Positions 26,334-36,300 of a stretch of DNA of 64,000 nt are shown here, in pieces. The notes under the pieces are model-generated. The model did no database searches and had not been told where the DNA came from. It saw only the letters and a list, made by a program, of their open reading frames with translations. Both the position numbers and the translations under genes were made by a program. Each line of letters opens with the position of its first letter. Within the stretch, counting starts at the first letter, position 1. Origin of the DNA: Peptostreptococcaceae bacterium (GTDB taxonomy: Bacteria; Bacillota; Clostridia; Peptostreptococcales; Peptostreptococcaceae); contig CABIZO010000003.1 of assembly GCA_902363255.1 (NCBI GenBank), positions 372,001 through 436,000 on the forward strand. Reading direction: 5' to 3'.

Positions 26334-27242
26334 TTATTCTATAAAAATTTTATCACTCTTTAAACTAATAGTGGTATTATTTTTCAATAATTTTCCAGTA
26401 CCTATAAACTCATCGTTGCAATACACCCTAACATATTCATCATTTTCAGATAAATTATCATTTGTGAATCTTTTAGAATCTATTATTCCACCATTTCTAT
26501 AGTATTTAAGAGCTGTGTCCTTTAATTTAACTTCTTTAAAGTTATCTAGAACATAATCAATATCATATAAGTAATTTTCTAGTGTATTATCATTATAATA
26601 TTTTTCTAATTCTTCTAGAGTTATTGAGTTTTCTAAGTTAAATTTTCCAGAGGATGTTCTAAGTAAAAATGACATATGTCCTCCACAATTTAAGTACTGA
26701 CCAATATCATGACATATACTTCTGACATAAGTCCCTTTTGAACATTTAACTAAAAATAATATTTTATTTTCAATTATATTTAAAATTTCTATTTTTTCTA
26801 TTTTAATTCTTCTAGATTTGATTTCTATTTTATCAGCCTGTCCTTTTCTTGCTAAGTCACACATCTTTTGGCCATTAATTTTTAATGCTGAATAAACAGG
26901 AGGATATTGGTCAATCTCCCCTCTTTGTGTTTCAAAAGCTTTATAAATATCTTCTTTTGTAATATTTGAAGTGTCTCCTTCAAAAGTTATTACTCCAGAA
27001 GAATCATAAGTGTCTGTAGCAGCACCTAGTGTTAATTCACATATGTATGATTTTTCTTTGTTTAAAATAAGCTCACTTACTTTTGTAGCTTTATTTAAAC
27101 ATATAGGAAGAACTCCAGCTGCATCAGGATCTAGCGTTCCTGTATGACCAACTTTTTTCATACTTAAAATTCTTCTCACCCTACTTACAACATCGTGAGA
27201 TGTCATCCCTGTAGGTTTTAATATATTTACTATTTTATTCAT
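26334..27242 (-). CDS. truB: tRNA pseudouridine(55) synthase
   Basis: TruB makes pseudouridine 55 in the T-loop of tRNAs. The catalytic Asp lies in HTGTLDPDAAGVLPI near residue 38, with KPTGMTSHDVV before it and the YPPVYSALKING and CSKGTYVRSI motifs after it. The 302-residue length is standard, with a short C-terminal extension. It follows nrnA by 12 bases and precedes ribF in the operon. Confidence 0.96.
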   Translation of the reverse strand: MNKIVNILKPTGMTSHDVVSRVRRILSMKKVGHTGTLDPDAAGVLPICLNKATKVSELILNKEKSYICELTLGAATDTYDSSGVITFEGDTSNITKEDIYKAFETQRGEIDQYPPVYSALKINGQKMCDLARKGQADKIEIKSRRIKIEKIEILNIIENKILFLVKCSKGTYVRSICHDIGQYLNCGGHMSFLLRTSSGKFNLENSITLEELEKYYNDNTLENYLYDIDYVLDNFKEVKLKDTALKYYRNGGIIDSKRFTNDNLSENDEYVRVYCNDEFIGTGKLLKNNTTISLKSDKIFIE

Positions 27243-27254
27243 TAAAAATCATCC

Positions 27255-28235
27255 TTAAACTTCTTTTAATGCTTCTTCTATTATTTTTATTTTAGCATTT
27301 TCAATACTATCATTTATAGTACAACCAGCAGCTCTTATATGACCGCCTCCGCCAAATGTTTTAGCTATACGACTTACATCTGCAAATGCTTTTGATCTTA
27401 AGCTAACTTTAATTTCATTATTACTTTTTTCTTTAAGCAATATTCCTATTTCTACATTTTCTATATCTCTAGCATAAGGTACTATACCATCAATATCCTT
27501 GAAATCTATATTATACTTTTTAAGCATTTCTTGTGTCACTATCATTATTGCCACTTTAGTATTAATAATTTCAAGAGTATTTAATGATTCACCTAATAAT
27601 TTATAAAAATTAAAAGGATTACTTCCAAAAACATTTTGAACTACTTTTTGTGTATCTGCTCCACATATTAACAAGTTCTTTGCCATATCAAAACTACTTG
27701 CATGAGTGTTTGAGTATGTAAGTTTACCTGTATCAGTCATAAGACCTGTATAAAGAGCTGTAGCTATATTTTCATCTATCGATTTACAATTATTTATTTC
27801 TCCATTTCTTACAAGTAAGTCATATACTAACTCGCAAGTTGAAGAAGCCTCTGCTACTACATAATTTAAATCCCCATAAAAATCATTACTTGCATGATGA
27901 TCTATATTTATCAATTTTATGCAATTATCTTTAATATCATCATCTACACATATTCTATTTTTATCTCCACAATCTAAAGTAATCAAAGTATAATTTTCTA
28001 TATTCAGCTCTTTAAATTCACTAGAGTTTATTATATTTATGTCTTCAATAAGAAATTGCAAATTTAAAGGCATATTATCATTCATAACGTAATAAACCTT
28101 TTTATTAATTTGTTTTAAGAAATAATAAATTGAAAGAGTTGAACCAATATTGTCTCCGTCAGGATTAACATGAGAAGTAACGACAAAATCGTTACTTCCA
28201 TGCATATATTTTATAATATTATCTAGACTATTCAT
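27255..28235 (-). CDS. nrnA: DHH-family nanoRNase/pAp phosphatase NrnA
   Basis: NrnA finishes RNA decay by degrading very short oligonucleotides and hydrolyses 3'-phosphoadenosine 5'-phosphate. The DHH domain shows SHVNPDGDNIGS, TLDCGD and DHHASN; the DHHA1 domain ends with FGGGGHIRAAG. I start at the ATG at 28235 (326 residues), 9 bases after GAGG. This ATG overlaps the end of rbfA by 8 bases, a typical coupled junction. Its place between rbfA and truB is conserved in Firmicutes. Confidence 0.94.
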   Translation of the reverse strand: MNSLDNIIKYMHGSNDFVVTSHVNPDGDNIGSTLSIYYFLKQINKKVYYVMNDNMPLNLQFLIEDINIINSSEFKELNIENYTLITLDCGDKNRICVDDDIKDNCIKLINIDHHASNDFYGDLNYVVAEASSTCELVYDLLVRNGEINNCKSIDENIATALYTGLMTDTGKLTYSNTHASSFDMAKNLLICGADTQKVVQNVFGSNPFNFYKLLGESLNTLEIINTKVAIMIVTQEMLKKYNIDFKDIDGIVPYARDIENVEIGILLKEKSNNEIKVSLRSKAFADVSRIAKTFGGGGHIRAAGCTINDSIENAKIKIIEEALKEV

Positions 28236-28617
28236 TGTCATTTTCCTCAACTTGTACTTGAGGTTTTTCTTGATCTTTTTGTGATACTTTTTTTATAAGG
28301 CTGTCCATATACATACCTTTTATTAAAGAATCGTCAACTTTGAATATTATTTGTGGGATATGTCTTATTTTTATACTTCTACCTATTTCTCTTCTGATGT
28401 AGCTTTCTGCACTACTTAAACCTTGTAAAGTAGATTCTTCATCTCCGCCTAAAATACTTACGTATATATAGGCATAACTTAAGTCGCTAGTAACTTCCAC
28501 ATCTGTAACACTTACCATAGAATTTATTCTAGGGTCTTTTATTCCATTAATAAGCATAGTACTTACTATTTTTCTAATTTCTTCGCCTATTCTACGTGTT
28601 CTATTATATGATGCCAT
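28228..28617 (-). CDS. rbfA: 30S ribosome-binding factor A
   Basis: RbfA helps mature the 5' end of 16S rRNA in the 30S subunit. The 129-residue KH-like protein begins with the conserved RTRRIGEEIRKIVSTML region and contains DPRINSMVSVTDVEVTSDLSYAYIYVS across residues about 27-53, and RHIPQIIFKVDDS. The C-terminal tail is acidic. It lies between infB and nrnA in the operon. Confidence 0.96.
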   Translation of the reverse strand: MASYNRTRRIGEEIRKIVSTMLINGIKDPRINSMVSVTDVEVTSDLSYAYIYVSILGGDEESTLQGLSSAESYIRREIGRSIKIRHIPQIIFKVDDSLIKGMYMDSLIKKVSQKDQEKPQVQVEENDNE

Positions 28618-28649
28618 AATATCAACCTTCTTTACTTTTTGTTAATTAA

Positions 28650-30590
28650 TTATTTTAATTTTCTTTCAACTTCTTTTGTTATATATGCTTCTACTATATC
28701 TCCAACTTTTATATCGTTGTAGTTAACGAAGCTCATACCACATTCGTATCCGTTATTAACTTCTTTTACATCATCTTTGAATCTCTTAAGAGCTTGTATT
28801 TCACCTTCGTGAATTATTATTCCATCTCTTACTATTCTAACTTTGCCATTTCTGAATATTTTACCAGATGTAACATAACATCCTGATACAGTACCAACAC
28901 CAGATATTTTGTAAACTTCTCTTATCTCTGCTTTACCTGTATCTTCATCTCTATATTCTGGATCTAACATACCAGTCATAGCTGCTTGTATGTCTTCTAT
29001 AGCTTTGTATATTATAGTGTAACTTCTTACGTCAACACTTTCTTTTTCTGCAAGAGACTCTGCACTAGGTACTGGTCTAACATTGAACCCTATTATTATT
29101 GCATTTGAAGCAGCCGCAAGCATAACATCTGATTCATTTATAGCTCCAACACCACCGTGTATTACTCTAACTCCAACTTCGTCATTAGATAATTTTTCAA
29201 GTGATTGCTTAACAGCTTGAACAGACCCTTGAACATCGGCTTTTATAACTATATTAAGCTCTTTAACTTGACCTTCGTTCATTTGATCGAAGAATTGGTC
29301 AAGAGACATTCTTTGATTAGATTTTAACATTTCTTCTCTGGCTATTTGTTGTCTTTTTTCAGCTACATTTCTAGCTATTTTATCTGAAGGTACAGCTACA
29401 AATTGATCTCCACCTTGTGGAACTTCAGAAAGCCCTAATATTTCAACAGCTGTAGATGGTCCAGCAGTTTTAACTCTTTTTCCTTTTGAGTTTATCATTG
29501 CTCTAACTTTACCACAAGCAACACCACAAACTATTGGATCTCCAACTTTTAATGTACCACCTTGAACAAGAACTGTTGCAACTGGTCCTCTACCTTTATC
29601 TAACTCAGCTTCTACTACAGTACCAACTGCTCTTTTATCTGGATTAGCTTTTAATTCTTCCATTTCAGCAACTAAAAGTATCATTTCAAGTAATGTATCT
29701 ATACCTGTTCTTTGTCTAGCTGAAACTGGAACTGCTATAACATCTCCACCCCAGTCTTCAACAAGTAAGCCTTGATCTGCTAATTCTTGTTTAACTTTAT
29801 CAGGATTAGCTGCTGGTTTATCTATTTTGTTTATTGCTATTATTAGAGGAACTTCTGCTGCTTTAGCATGGTTTATTGCTTCTATTGTTTGAGGCATTAT
29901 ACCATCATCTGCTGCAACAACAAGTATAGCTATATCTGTAACTTGTGCCCCTCTTGCTCTCATCGCTGTGAAAGCCTCATGTCCTGGAGTATCTAAGAAT
30001 ACAATTTTTTGTCCGTTTATTGATACTTCAGAAGCACCTATATGTTGAGTAATTCCACCTGCTTCTGTATTAGTAACATGTGTACTTCTTATAGCGTCTA
30101 GTAAAGAAGTTTTACCATGGTCAACGTGTCCCATTACTGTTACAACTGGTGGTCTTGGTTTTAAATCTTCTTCTTTATCTTCTTCTATTTGCATTAATGC
30201 TTCTATTTCTACTTCTGCTTCTTCATCATTTCCACCTGCAACTAATGTAAATCCATAGTCACTTGCTAAGTGTGAAGCTATTTCAAAGTTAACTTCTTGG
30301 TTAAGTGAAGCCATTGTTCCCATTTTCATAAGTTTCATTATAACTTCTGTTGCTGGTTTCCCTAAAGCTTCAGCCAATTGTTGAACTGTTAAAGTTCCAT
30401 CTACTTTTATTACATTTTCATCAGATACTTTTTCTTCTGCTAAAAGATCCATTAGTAACTCTACTTCATCTTCTTCTAATTGAGATTTTTCGTTTTCTAC
30501 TTCTATTCCTAATTCTTTTATTTTTGCTAAAACGTCTTTATTTGACATTCCTACTTGCTCTGCTATTTGGTAAACTCTTGTCTTATTCAC
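28650..30590 (-). CDS. infB: Translation initiation factor IF-2
   Basis: IF-2 is the GTPase that brings initiator tRNA to the 30S subunit. The 646 residues comprise a short N-terminal region with an IF2_N domain (about 1-55) and a second one (about 65-115), the G domain with GHVDHGKTS (154-162), DTPGHE and NKID, then domain II, domain III and the tRNA-binding C2 domain. The N-terminal extension is short compared with E. coli, as is common in Clostridia. It follows the L7Ae-family gene by 24 bases. Confidence 0.98.
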   Translation of the reverse strand: MNKTRVYQIAEQVGMSNKDVLAKIKELGIEVENEKSQLEEDEVELLMDLLAEEKVSDENVIKVDGTLTVQQLAEALGKPATEVIMKLMKMGTMASLNQEVNFEIASHLASDYGFTLVAGGNDEEAEVEIEALMQIEEDKEEDLKPRPPVVTVMGHVDHGKTSLLDAIRSTHVTNTEAGGITQHIGASEVSINGQKIVFLDTPGHEAFTAMRARGAQVTDIAILVVAADDGIMPQTIEAINHAKAAEVPLIIAINKIDKPAANPDKVKQELADQGLLVEDWGGDVIAVPVSARQRTGIDTLLEMILLVAEMEELKANPDKRAVGTVVEAELDKGRGPVATVLVQGGTLKVGDPIVCGVACGKVRAMINSKGKRVKTAGPSTAVEILGLSEVPQGGDQFVAVPSDKIARNVAEKRQQIAREEMLKSNQRMSLDQFFDQMNEGQVKELNIVIKADVQGSVQAVKQSLEKLSNDEVGVRVIHGGVGAINESDVMLAAASNAIIIGFNVRPVPSAESLAEKESVDVRSYTIIYKAIEDIQAAMTGMLDPEYRDEDTGKAEIREVYKISGVGTVSGCYVTSGKIFRNGKVRIVRDGIIIHEGEIQALKRFKDDVKEVNNGYECGMSFVNYNDIKVGDIVEAYITKEVERKLK

Positions 30591-30614
30591 AAGATCACCC
30601 CCTATTATTATTTG

Positions 30615-30923
30615 TTAATCCATTAACTGTATGATTTTATTTGCGAATCCTATGTCTTTAATTCCTATAACTGCTCTAGAATCTTTACCAATAGATATTC
30701 CTAAATCACTTTTTGTAGATAACTCTACACAGTTTACTTTTCTATAAGATGATTTATCATTAAATAACTTTTTCGTATTATTTGATGCATCACCTGCAAC
30801 TATAATTAAATTTAATTTTCCTTTTTTTAAATCTAACATTGTTGCATCTTCTCCAGATACTAATTTACCTGCTCTCATTGCAAGGCCTAGTAATGAGTGT
30901 ATTTTTTCCATATTATTTTTCAT
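30615..30923 (-). CDS. L7Ae/L30e-family RNA-binding protein (YlxQ-like)
   Basis: A 102-residue protein of the ribosomal L7Ae/L30e group, which binds kink-turn RNA. Visible features are LLGLAMRAGKLVSGEDA near the N-terminus, LIIVAGDAS in the middle and the closing IGIKDIGFANKIIQL. The order nusA-ylxR-ylxQ-infB is conserved in Firmicutes and supports a ribosome- or RNA-linked role, but the exact function is unknown. The start overlaps the end of rnpM by 11 bases. Confidence 0.9.
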   Translation of the reverse strand: MKNNMEKIHSLLGLAMRAGKLVSGEDATMLDLKKGKLNLIIVAGDASNNTKKLFNDKSSYRKVNCVELSTKSDLGISIGKDSRAVIGIKDIGFANKIIQLMD

Positions 30924-31188
30924 AAGATTCTAACTCCAACAATAATTTTTCATATACCTCATTAGGCACTTCCATTTTAAATGCTCTATTTAAAGCTTTA
31001 CTCTTTATAGCTTTTTTTAAACATTCAGAATCCTTGCATATGTATGCTCCTCTTCCATTTGCTTTTCCAGTTAAGTCTATAAAAATTTCGCCTTCTTTAT
31101 TTTTTACTATTCTAATAAGTTCTTTTTTATTGTCTCTGTCTTGACAAGCAATACATTTTCTTTGAGGTACTTTTTTTGTTTTATTCAA
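30913..31188 (-). CDS. rnpM: YlxR family RNA-binding protein (RNase P modulator RnpM)
   Basis: A 91-residue YlxR-fold protein. The hallmark GRGAYICKDSECL lies near residue 47, after KVPQRKCIACQDRDNKKELIR (only the first 20 or so residues of the fold). YlxR proteins have been described as RNase P-binding modulators; here this rests on family identity and the position between nusA and the L7Ae-family gene. Four cysteines (two per motif) could hold a metal ion. Start and end are tightly packed in the operon. Confidence 0.9.
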   Translation of the reverse strand: MNKTKKVPQRKCIACQDRDNKKELIRIVKNKEGEIFIDLTGKANGRGAYICKDSECLKKAIKSKALNRAFKMEVPNEVYEKLLLELESYEK

Positions 31189-31200
31189 AGTAATCCCTCC

Positions 31201-32256
31201 TTACTCTTCGTCATTTAGTTGAGATTCACTTTTGATGTCTATCTTCCAATTCGTAAGTTTTGCAGCAAGTCTAGCATTTTGTCCTGCTTTACCTATAGCT
31301 AAAGATAATTGATAGTCTGGAACTACAACTAGTGCTGATTTTTCTTCTTCATCAACTTCTACTTTAACTACTTTTGATGGACTAAGAGATGCAGATACAA
31401 ATTCCGCTGGATTTTCACTGTAGTTTATTATGTCTATTTTTTCTCCACCTAATTCATCAACTACATATTTAACTCTAGTTCCTTTTGGTCCTACACAAGC
31501 TCCAATTGGATCTATTTTTTCATCTATTGAATGAACAGCCATTTTAGTTCTTGAACCTGCTTCTCTAGATACAGATTTTATTTGAACTATCCCTTGGAAT
31601 ATCTCAGGTACTTCTGATTCAAACAGTCTCTTAACTAAATTTGGATGACTTCTAGATACTACTATTTGAGGTCCCTTATTAGTTTTCTTCACTTCTAATA
31701 TATATACCTTTATTTTATCTCCAGCTTTAAAATGTTCTCCTGGTATTTGTTCTGTTTCTGGCATAGATGCTTCTATTTTACCAAGTCTTACATAAACTAT
31801 TTTCTTGTTATCAGATACTCTAGCAACTTCTCCTGTTACTAATTCTCCTTCTTTTTCTATGAATTCATTGTATATTATTTCTCTTTCAGCTTCTCTTATT
31901 CTTTGAACAACTACTTGTTTAGCTGTTTGAGCTGCTATTCTACCAAACTCTTTTGGTGTTACTTCATTTTCTATTATATCTCCAAGTTCATACTTAGGAT
32001 TTATTTGTCTTGCTTCAGCAAGCTCTATTTCTAAGAAGTTATCATATAAATCTGACTCATCAACAACTCTTCTTTGTGAATAAACTTTAACATCTCCTTT
32101 TTCTCTGTTAAAATCTATTCTTACATTTTGAGCTGATCCAAAGTTTTTCTTGTATGCAGTAAGTAATGCTTGCTCTATTGTATCTATAAGTACATCTTTA
32201 TCGATACCTCTGTCTTTTTCTAATTCATCTAACGCTTCTATGAATTCGTGATTCAT
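31201..32256 (-). CDS. nusA: Transcription termination/antitermination factor NusA
   Basis: NusA binds RNA polymerase and modulates pausing, termination and antitermination. The 351 residues contain the N-terminal RNAP-binding domain (1-125), an S1 domain (about 133-200, LVTGEVARVSDNKKIVYVRLG), and two KH domains (about 228-340, with GACVGPKGTRV and LAIGKAGQNARLAAKLT). It lacks the acidic repeats of E. coli NusA, as is usual in Firmicutes. It lies between rimP and rnpM. Confidence 0.98.
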   Translation of the reverse strand: MNHEFIEALDELEKDRGIDKDVLIDTIEQALLTAYKKNFGSAQNVRIDFNREKGDVKVYSQRRVVDESDLYDNFLEIELAEARQINPKYELGDIIENEVTPKEFGRIAAQTAKQVVVQRIREAEREIIYNEFIEKEGELVTGEVARVSDNKKIVYVRLGKIEASMPETEQIPGEHFKAGDKIKVYILEVKKTNKGPQIVVSRSHPNLVKRLFESEVPEIFQGIVQIKSVSREAGSRTKMAVHSIDEKIDPIGACVGPKGTRVKYVVDELGGEKIDIINYSENPAEFVSASLSPSKVVKVEVDEEEKSALVVVPDYQLSLAIGKAGQNARLAAKLTNWKIDIKSESQLNDEE

Positions 32257-32286
32257 TATTTTATCCTCCCTATATTAATGTTACCA

Positions 32287-32748
32287 CTAAAACTTGATAG
32301 CTAATCTAATAAGTGCAACATCTTTTTTATTAAACTCAACTTCTTCATTATCTATTATAACTTTAATATTTTTATCTTCAGTTAAACCAACAAGTTCTCC
32401 CTCATGTAATTTAGAACCGTTTATCGGCTTATAAAGTTTTATTTCCACATCTCTACCTTGATATTTCACAAAGTCTTTATCTTTTTTAAGTGGTCTATCA
32501 AGACCTGGAGATGATACTTCTAAATAATAGTTATCCTTTATTGGATCTTTTTCATCTAGAATTGGATTTATAGCTCTTGTAACTAATTCACATTCATTTA
32601 AAGAAACTCCGCCTTCTTTATCGATGTAAACTCTAAGGAAGAATTCTCCACCTTCTTTAACATATTCAACATCTACTAATTCTAATCCATTGGCATCTGT
32701 AATAGGTAATACCAATTGTTCTATTTCACTAGCTATGTTCTTTTTCAT
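32287..32748 (-). CDS. rimP: Ribosome maturation factor RimP
   Basis: RimP helps 30S assembly around S19 and S12. The 153 residues show the conserved VEYVKEGGEFFLRVYID and the LEVSSPGLDRPLKKDKDF motifs and a C-terminal SH3-like domain. It is the first gene of the rimP-nusA-rnpM-ylxQ-infB-rbfA-nrnA-truB-ribF run. The AGGAGGT ribosome site lies just upstream. A hairpin 40 bases before the gene may end the preceding transcript or attenuate this one. Confidence 0.97.
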   Translation of the reverse strand: MKKNIASEIEQLVLPITDANGLELVDVEYVKEGGEFFLRVYIDKEGGVSLNECELVTRAINPILDEKDPIKDNYYLEVSSPGLDRPLKKDKDFVKYQGRDVEIKLYKPINGSKLHEGELVGLTEDKNIKVIIDNEEVEFNKKDVALIRLAIKF

Positions 32749-32784
32749 ATTATTTACCTCCTATTCAGTTGTATTTATAGTATT

Positions 32785-32819
32785 TAAAATAAAAGAGTGA
32801 GCACAGCTGTCTCACTCTT
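32785..32819 (-). terminator. Hairpin between the YgjV-like gene and rimP
   Basis: Nine-bp stem (32793-32801 with 32811-32819) with a nine-base loop that is itself palindromic, followed by a T-rich tail on the minus strand. It either terminates transcripts coming from polC or the small gene, or acts as an attenuator in the rimP leader. Confidence 0.7.
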
Positions 32820-32949
32820 AGTTTCTGCAAATATACTATTTTATATATCACTATATCATAAAAATGTTATGTTTACAAGCTTTTGTGTTTATTTTATATC
32901 TGCCATAACATTACTTATGTTTAGGATTTCTTATAAAAATTCATATTTT

Positions 32950-33186
32950 TTAACTCTTATTATTCATACCTTTTAGTTTATATAGGTTATAAATATTTAT
33001 AATAATTATTATAGCATTAGCCAAAGCTACAGGATAAGCTCCAACATTTAATCCATATATAACAAACATTAAACATCCTATGGAATTTATTATTCTTAAT
33101 TTATATATATCTGTCATTGTAAGGGATATAGCAATTAAAATGGACGCACTATATCCTACCAACTCTATAGGTTCAAAACTAAACAT
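32950..33186 (-). CDS. Small membrane protein, YgjV-like
   Basis: A 78-residue protein made of three hydrophobic segments (about 6-24, 28-48 and 50-68) with a short basic tail (YKLKGMNNKS). The pattern LVGYSASILIAISLT followed by a central GLNVGAYPVALAN resembles the YgjV/PQ-loop-like group of small inner-membrane proteins, for which no clear function is known. It lies between polC and rimP, with terminators on both sides. Confidence 0.65.
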   Translation of the reverse strand: MFSFEPIELVGYSASILIAISLTMTDIYKLRIINSIGCLMFVIYGLNVGAYPVALANAIIIIINIYNLYKLKGMNNKS

Positions 33187-33252
33187 ATTAATCCCTCCTT
33201 ATAATTATAAGTACATTAATATACTTAGTTTATTCATTTTTTATACTATAAT

Positions 33253-33296
33253 TCAAAAAAGTTGCCTATCTATATATTTAGATGGCAACTTTTAAT
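33253..33296 (-). terminator. Terminator of polC
   Basis: A 10-bp stem (33257-33266 with 33284-33293) with further imperfect inner pairs, followed by a T/A-rich tail on the minus strand, just after the polC stop. Confidence 0.8.
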
Positions 33297-33309
33297 TTAT
33301 TTAATCATA

Positions 33310-36300
33310 CTAAAATAATGAGAGTTGATTTTTATCACTCATATTATCTAAAGAACCGTGTTGTGTTAAAGTTTCAATTACAGTCTTAGATATTTTTGTT
33401 CTCTTTCTTAAATCTTCTTTAGATATAAATTCACCATTTTCTCTTTCTTGTTGAATGTGAATAGCCGCATTTTCTCCCACACCTTGTAGTGCTATCATTG
33501 GTGGTAAAATTGTTTTATCATCAATAACTTTAAATAATGTGGCATCAGATTTATAAATATCTACAGGAAGAATTTTTATATCTCTAGCATACATTTCATA
33601 AGCAACTTCAAGAACTGTAAGCATATTTTTCTCTTTTGCCGTAGCATCATTCCCTAAGTGTTGAATTTCATCCATTTTATTTTTTATAACATCCAGCCCT
33701 TTTACTATCAAGTCAGCATCAAAATCTTCTGCCTTTATTGTAAAATAAGTTGCATAAAATGCCGCAGGATAATGCACTTTGTAATATGCCAATCTAAAAC
33801 TCATCATAACATAGGCAACAGCATGAGCTTTTGGGAACATGTATTTTATTTTTTGACATGATCCTATATACCAATCTGGCACATCATTTTTCTTCATCTC
33901 TTCAATAAATTCTGGTTTTAAACCTCTACCTTTTCTAACACTTTCCATTATAGTGAAGGCCATTTTAGGTGGAAGCCCTTTAAATATTAAGTAGTTCATA
34001 ATATCATCACGAGTTGTTATAACTTCTTTAAACTCGACCGTACCTTCTACAACTAAATCTTGAGCATTATTTAACCAAACATCAGTACCATGAGAAAGTC
34101 CTGAAATACGTACTAATTCATCAAATGTTTTTGGCTTTGTATCAAGAAGCATTTGTCTAACGAATTTAGTACCAAACTCTGGTATAGCAAGGCATCCTAC
34201 AGGACAATTAATTTCCTCAGGTGTAACTCCAAGAGCCTCTGTAGATGTGAATAAAGACATAGTCTCTTGATCATCTAAAGGAACTTCTGTTGCAACTGTT
34301 CCTGTAATATCCTCTATCATTCTGATGATGGTCGGAACGTCGTGTCCAAGTATATCTAGTTTTAGTATCCTACCACTTATTGAGTGATAATCAAAGTGAG
34401 TGGTGATAACTCCACAACTAGTATCATTTGCCGGATACTGTATTGGAGTTATATCATAAACATCCTTATAGTTTGGAATAACCATAACTCCTCCAGGATG
34501 CTGTCCAGAAGTTCTCTTTACTCCTGTACATCCATTAGCAAGTCTTAAAACCTCAGCTGAAGTTGAGTTTAAATCATTTTCTTCCACAAACTTTTTGGCA
34601 TATCCATAGGCAGTTTTTTCTGCAACTGTACCTATTGTACCTGCTCTATAAACGTATCCCTCTCCAAACAACTCTTCTGTATATTTATGAATTACTGGCT
34701 GATAACTTCCTGAGAAGTTAAGGTCAATGTCTGGCTCCTTATCTCCTTCAAAACCTAGGAATGTTTCAAAAGGTATATCATGACCATCTTTTTTTAGTTT
34801 TTGCCCGCATTTAGGACAATCTTTATCTGGTAAATCCACACCTGATCCCCATTCACCTATTTCATAGAAATAAGAATATTTGCATTCAGGATTTTCACAA
34901 ACATAATGTGCTGGAAGTGGATTAACCTCTGTTATATCACTCATAGTAGCTGCTAGTGATGAACCAACAGAACCCCTTGATCCAACTAAATATCCATCCG
35001 ATAAAGATTTTGCAACTAGTTTTTGGGCTATTATATACATAACTGCATAACCATTACTTATAATTGAGTTTAGCTCTCTATCCAGTCTTTTTCTCACAAC
35101 ATCAGGAAGAGGAGAACCATAGATTCTTTCAGCCTTCTCATTACACATATCTCTAAGTTCCGTATCAGAACCCTCTATTACAGGTGGGAAAGTTTCATTA
35201 GGTATAGGTAATATATCCTCTACCATATCCGCCACTTTATTAGTATTTTCAACTACAACCTCATAAGCTAAATCTTCCCCTAAATATTTAAATTCTTCTA
35301 GCATTTCGTCTGTCGTTCTAAAATGAAGATAAGTTTCTTCTTCATCGACTTTAAAACCTTGAGAGTATTTAAGTACTTTCCTGTATATAGCTTCATGTTT
35401 ATCTATAAAATGTACATCTCCTGTAGCAACAGGAATTTTTCCATACGCTTGAGCTACTTCTATCATTCTTCTGTTGAGATCTCTTAATTCTTCTTCATCT
35501 TCTACTTCGCCCTTATCAATCATAAATCGATTGTTGTCTATTGGCATAACTTCCACATAATCATAAAGAGATATTATTCGTTCAATTTCTTCGTCACTTT
35601 TATTTTGCTTAACAGCCTGAAACACTTCTCCAGCTTCACACGCCGATCCAACTATTATTCCTTCTTTATATTCTTCTAAAACACTTTTTAAAATTCTCGG
35701 TGCTCTATAAAAATGATTTACGTGAGCATCAGATACTATTTTATAAAGATTTTTTATTCCAACTTGATTCTTAGCAATTAAGGTAACATGATTTGTCTTA
35801 AGTTTTGTATAATCTATATCACCTAAAATTTTATTTACATCACTTAATTTTTCTCCACCTTTTTTACGTATCATTTCTAAAAATTTAATAAATATATGAG
35901 CAGTAGCTTCAGCATCATCTACAGCTCTATGGTGATTAAGTAGCGGAATTCCTAATTCCTTAGCTATAAGGTTTAATCTAAATCTTTTCATATGAGGAAG
36001 TAGAGTTCTCGCCAGTGTCAATGTATCTACTGATGTATTTTTAAATTCAATATTTTGTTCCCTACATTTTTGTTGCATAAATCCCATATCAAAGTCTGCG
36101 TTATGAGCAACTAATACACTATCTCCAATAAACTCAACAAATTTAGGTAATACCTCTTCTATTATAGGTTTATCTTTTATTAGATCATTCGTAATTCCTG
36201 TAAGTTCCTGTACTTTATAAGAAATATCTTTCTCAGGATTTATTAACTGACTAAATCTATCTACAACTTTAAAGTTTTCAACTTTTACAGCTCCAATTTC